Of a stretch of 5,118 nt of DNA, positions 4,776-5,118 are shown piece by piece. The notes below the pieces were generated by a model, which did no database searches, was not told the DNA's origin, and worked only from the letters and a program-made list of their open reading frames with translations. This DNA comes from Verrucomicrobiota bacterium (lineage in GTDB: Bacteria; Verrucomicrobiota; Verrucomicrobiia; Verrucomicrobiales; DEV007): positions 1 through 5,118 of the forward strand of contig JAADHD010000010.1 of assembly GCA_013152075.1 (NCBI GenBank). Direction: 5' to 3'. Each line of letters begins with the position of its first letter. Position 1 is the first letter of the stretch. The position numbers were made by a program, and so were the translations under genes.

Positions 4776-5118
4776 CTTTCTTCGCTTGGCCGTTTTCATC
4801 AACGATCAGGGATTCACTTCCCGGAGGCAGAATTTGCAGGGATTTCAGGAATTCGATTAGAGAATCTCTCTCAATTTCACTCATTGCTTCGAAGGCTTTA
4901 CGCGAGGTCAAGGCTTCGCCGGAGTGAGCAAGCACGGCCTGGCGTAGGGTGGTGAATTTCCCGTGATGAAAGTAGGGCGGTTCATTGGCGGCGCCCCAGA
5001 GTTTTTTGGTCAGGAAACGGCGGTTCTGTTTCACGAAGGTGTCGTTCATGTCCAATGGCTCGGCGTTGGGGTCATCCGGCCCGGTGGTGATGTCGTGTAG
5101 TTTCAGGTCGGTATAGGC
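4759..5118 (-). CDS. Di-heme oxidoreductase (DHOR, CcpA/MauG superfamily, 'thiol oxidoreductase'), C-terminal part only
   Basis: The frame is open to the right edge and gives the last 119 residues of a protein whose family members have roughly 400-500 or more. An apparent start, a TTG at 5055, is only an internal Leu codon: conserved sequence lies upstream of it (AYTDLKLHDI, fragment residues 1-10, matching the family's Y-T-D-L-x-L-H-D block). Further family marks are LWGAANEPPYFHHGKFTTL (40-58), AVLAHSGEA (61-69) and the terminal helix ERDSLIEFLKSLQILPPG. The CxxCH heme sites expected upstream are outside the window. Members are periplasmic c-type cytochromes related to bacterial cytochrome c peroxidases; the reaction is unproven for most. 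The last codons (GSSE, then TAG) fall in the repetitive tract at 4709-4775, so the C-terminal tail may be repeat-derived. The Nudix gene lies 96 bp downstream on the same strand. Confidence 0.88.
   Translation of the reverse strand, partial: AYTDLKLHDITTGPDDPNAEPLDMNDTFVKQNRRFLTKKLWGAANEPPYFHHGKFTTLRQAVLAHSGEALTSRKAFEAMSEIERDSLIEFLKSLQILPPGSESLIVDENGQAKKVGSSE

Noticed and set aside
4759..5055. A complete 98-residue gene starting at 5055
   Set aside because: The 'start' is TTG, a Leu codon within a longer frame. Upstream codons give the conserved AYTDLKLHDI block of the di-heme family, so the gene is a partial one continuing past the edge.

Overview
The window looks like ordinary chromosomal DNA from a free-living, probably marine or soil, member of the Planctomycetota–Verrucomicrobiota group. 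Verrucomicrobiota is my first guess. The reasons are a secreted DUF6807 ('PmoA-like') protein, a di-heme peroxidase-like protein with the C-terminal tail common in that group, moderate G+C, and start codons that mostly lack Shine-Dalgarno sequences. The taxonomic call is inference: no rRNA or marker gene is present.

Layout. (1) Positions 1-2016, minus strand: a two-gene unit. A nitrilase-superfamily C-N hydrolase (2016 to 1132) is followed after 8 bp by a DASS/SLC13 (INDY-type) sodium-coupled anion transporter. The transporter starts at 1123 and runs off the left edge. (2) Positions 2017-2103: an 87-bp divergent promoter region with overlapping inverted repeats. (3) Positions 2104-3069, plus strand: a secreted DUF6807 protein with a signal peptide. 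(4) Positions 3070-3311: a non-coding gap holding a good sigma70-type promoter and a perfect 14-bp palindrome. (5) Positions 3312-3953, plus strand: a winged-helix regulator related to the SufR/COG2345 group but without the C-terminal cysteines that bind an Fe-S cluster in SufR. (6) Positions 4030-4662, minus strand, convergent with the regulator: a COG4112-type Nudix hydrolase. (7) Positions 4663-4775: a repeat-rich spacer that runs into the 3' end of the next gene. (8) Positions 4759-5118, minus strand: the C-terminal 119 residues of a di-heme oxidoreductase (DHOR, CcpA/MauG superfamily), whose N-terminus lies beyond the right edge.

How the genes may work together. The hydrolase-transporter pair is the only convincing functional unit: it may release and move a carboxylate or dicarboxylate. 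The regulator appears to be a single gene with its own promoter and a likely autoregulatory operator. DUF6807, Nudix and DHOR look like independent neighbours. I found no CRISPR array, mobile element, tRNA, rRNA, toxin-antitoxin pair or defence system, and no convincing undescribed multi-gene system. The most useful leads are the cysteine-less regulator with its palindrome, the hydrolase-transporter pair, and the repeat tract at 4709-4775.
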